Shown: positions 63,294 to 64,000 of the stretch, piece after piece
How the letters are laid out: every line of letters starts with the position of its first letter
Numbering within the stretch: position 1 is the stretch's first letter
Notes under the pieces: model-generated
The model's input: only the letters and a program-made list of their open reading frames with translations
Database searches by the model: none
What the model was told of the DNA's origin: nothing
Translations under genes and position numbers: made by a program
Origin: Acinetobacter sp. ANC 3813
GTDB taxonomy: Bacteria; Pseudomonadota; Gammaproteobacteria; Pseudomonadales; Moraxellaceae
Assembly: GCF_002135435.1 (NCBI RefSeq)
Contig: NZ_NEGK01000006.1
Location: 62,001 to 126,000 of the forward strand
Reading direction: 5' to 3'
Length of the DNA stretch: 64,000 bases

Positions 63294-64000
63294 TTAGGAG
63301 ACTATCCAGCAAGTTGGATACATTAATGCAGGCGGATTGTTTGGATCAATTTCAACATTATTCATTGATGCATCACACCAATCAATTTGATCGAAATCAA
63401 ATTCAATTAAGCTGCTGTCATAAATATTTTCCGAAGACCAATAGTCTGGTTTCTGCAGATCACCTTTCTCCAGTACCCCATCTGCACTCACCCATGCCCA
63501 ATCTGTTTCAGCCTGAGGAGGGATTGGAAGATATGCGCTGAAGGTTTGGTTTAACGGCAAACGGTATTGTTTATAAAATGACGGCTGCTCAGTCTGGGTA
63601 TTTACCCGCGCGTAGTTTCCTCGTAAATACACCATGCAATACGACGGATCAGCTTCTGAAGACTTACAGCGCAGATTCACCTGATGCTGATCAAACAGCT
63701 TCGTCACGCTGCTGAGTTTAATCGTGACATTGCCTGTCAAGCCCGATGTCATTGTACCAGTCGCTTGATACACAGCATTGCCCTGTTCATATTGAGCACT
63801 GGCCGCGACCCAAGTTAAGTGCGCCGCATTTTTCAAGCCTGAAATAATTCGGCCGCCTTCTTCAGGCACCGCAAAGGATACGCCATTAAATTGCCCGGAA
63901 CAGGCCACTGCCTTATTGTCAACGGTTACACATTTCACAAAGTTATTGGTCGTTGGCGCACCTAAATCAATCACCACATTCTTGTCATTTGGCAGCATCG
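63294..64000 (-). CDS. Uncharacterised protein, C-terminal part (runs off the window)
   Basis: A minus-strand frame is open from the right edge for about 235 residues to the stop at 63294. It contains several cysteines (NNFVKCVTVDNKAVACSG, LRCKSSEADPSYCM and a final TCWIVS) and beta-rich text such as GNVTIKLSSVTKLFDQ, consistent with a secreted or surface protein with disulfides. There is an ATG at 63998, but the gene probably begins beyond the window. I do not recognise a family. Confidence 0.6.
   Translation of the reverse strand, partial: MLPNDKNVVIDLGAPTTNNFVKCVTVDNKAVACSGQFNGVSFAVPEEGGRIISGLKNAAHLTWVAASAQYEQGNAVYQATGTMTSGLTGNVTIKLSSVTKLFDQHQVNLRCKSSEADPSYCMVYLRGNYARVNTQTEQPSFYKQYRLPLNQTFSAYLPIPPQAETDWAWVSADGVLEKGDLQKPDYWSSENIYDSSLIEFDFDQIDWCDASMNNVEIDPNNPPALMYPTCWIVS

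Overview
The window is a stretch of bacterial chromosome that almost certainly comes from an Acinetobacter species (Moraxellaceae). Two drug-efflux genes read very close to the Acinetobacter proteins AbeM and CraA as I remember them. The rest is typical of the genus: the mlaFEDCB operon, PlsB, HemN/HemF, a D-2-hydroxyglutarate-dehydrogenase-type oxidase beside serA, dense short genes, good rho-independent terminators and moderate GC. I see no rRNA, tRNA, CRISPR array, insertion sequence or prophage.

Layout. 1-0.7 kb: the 3' end of a flavohaemoglobin-like gene and nsrR. 0.8-8.7 kb: engB, a di-iron-type hydrolase, a VOC protein, a dicarboxylate symporter, tesB and plsB. 8.9-9.3 kb: a decayed AT-rich pseudogene. 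9.3-16 kb: an SDR protein, recG, DUF4184, comF, a LOG/NUDIX pair and corA. 16-19.4 kb: the mla phospholipid-transport operon. 19.5-25.2 kb: a small membrane ORF, a repeat-tailed DEAD-box helicase with a long leader, suhB and dxs. 25.4-30.2 kb: ribA, divergent hemN/hemF and aroE. 30.3-39.3 kb: a large acidic lipoprotein, an acyl-CoA dehydrogenase, an alpha/beta hydrolase, a Bcr/CflA transporter, a Fur-box gene and hemW. 39.4-44.5 kb: a DMT protein, abeM, a UbiB-family kinase, a Zur-box rpmE2, fluC and a HopJ-type protein. 44.7-50.4 kb: a chagasin-like inhibitor, two related envelope proteins flanking a methyltransferase, a ParA-like ATPase, an AI-2E family transporter and sodC. 50.4-55.7 kb: a cluster of DnaA-box-like 9-mers, a FUSC transporter, craA and pirin. 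55.9-58.7 kb: an accessory patch with a CAP-domain lipoprotein, a truncated pirin copy and an AT-rich gene with a nucleoside-deoxyribosyltransferase/TIR-like fold. 58.7-64 kb: a lipoprotein, the D2HGDH-like gene and serA, an RhtA-like exporter and a partial gene.

How genes work together. PlsB and the Mla system both concern phospholipids and the outer membrane. HemN, HemF and HemW serve haem metabolism. SerA and the divergent FAD oxidase fit the known coupling in which D-2-hydroxyglutarate made by SerA is recycled. RpmE2 behind a Zur-type box and a 124-residue protein behind a Fur-type box are metal-response genes.

The most unusual items are the stand-alone NDT/TIR-like gene at 57.8 kb, the DnaA-box cluster at 50.45-50.53 kb, the two diverged envelope paralogues at 45-47 kb, the Fur-box gene of unknown function, and several small or decayed genes easily missed by automatic annotation. 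No complete multi-gene system of a clearly new kind is visible.
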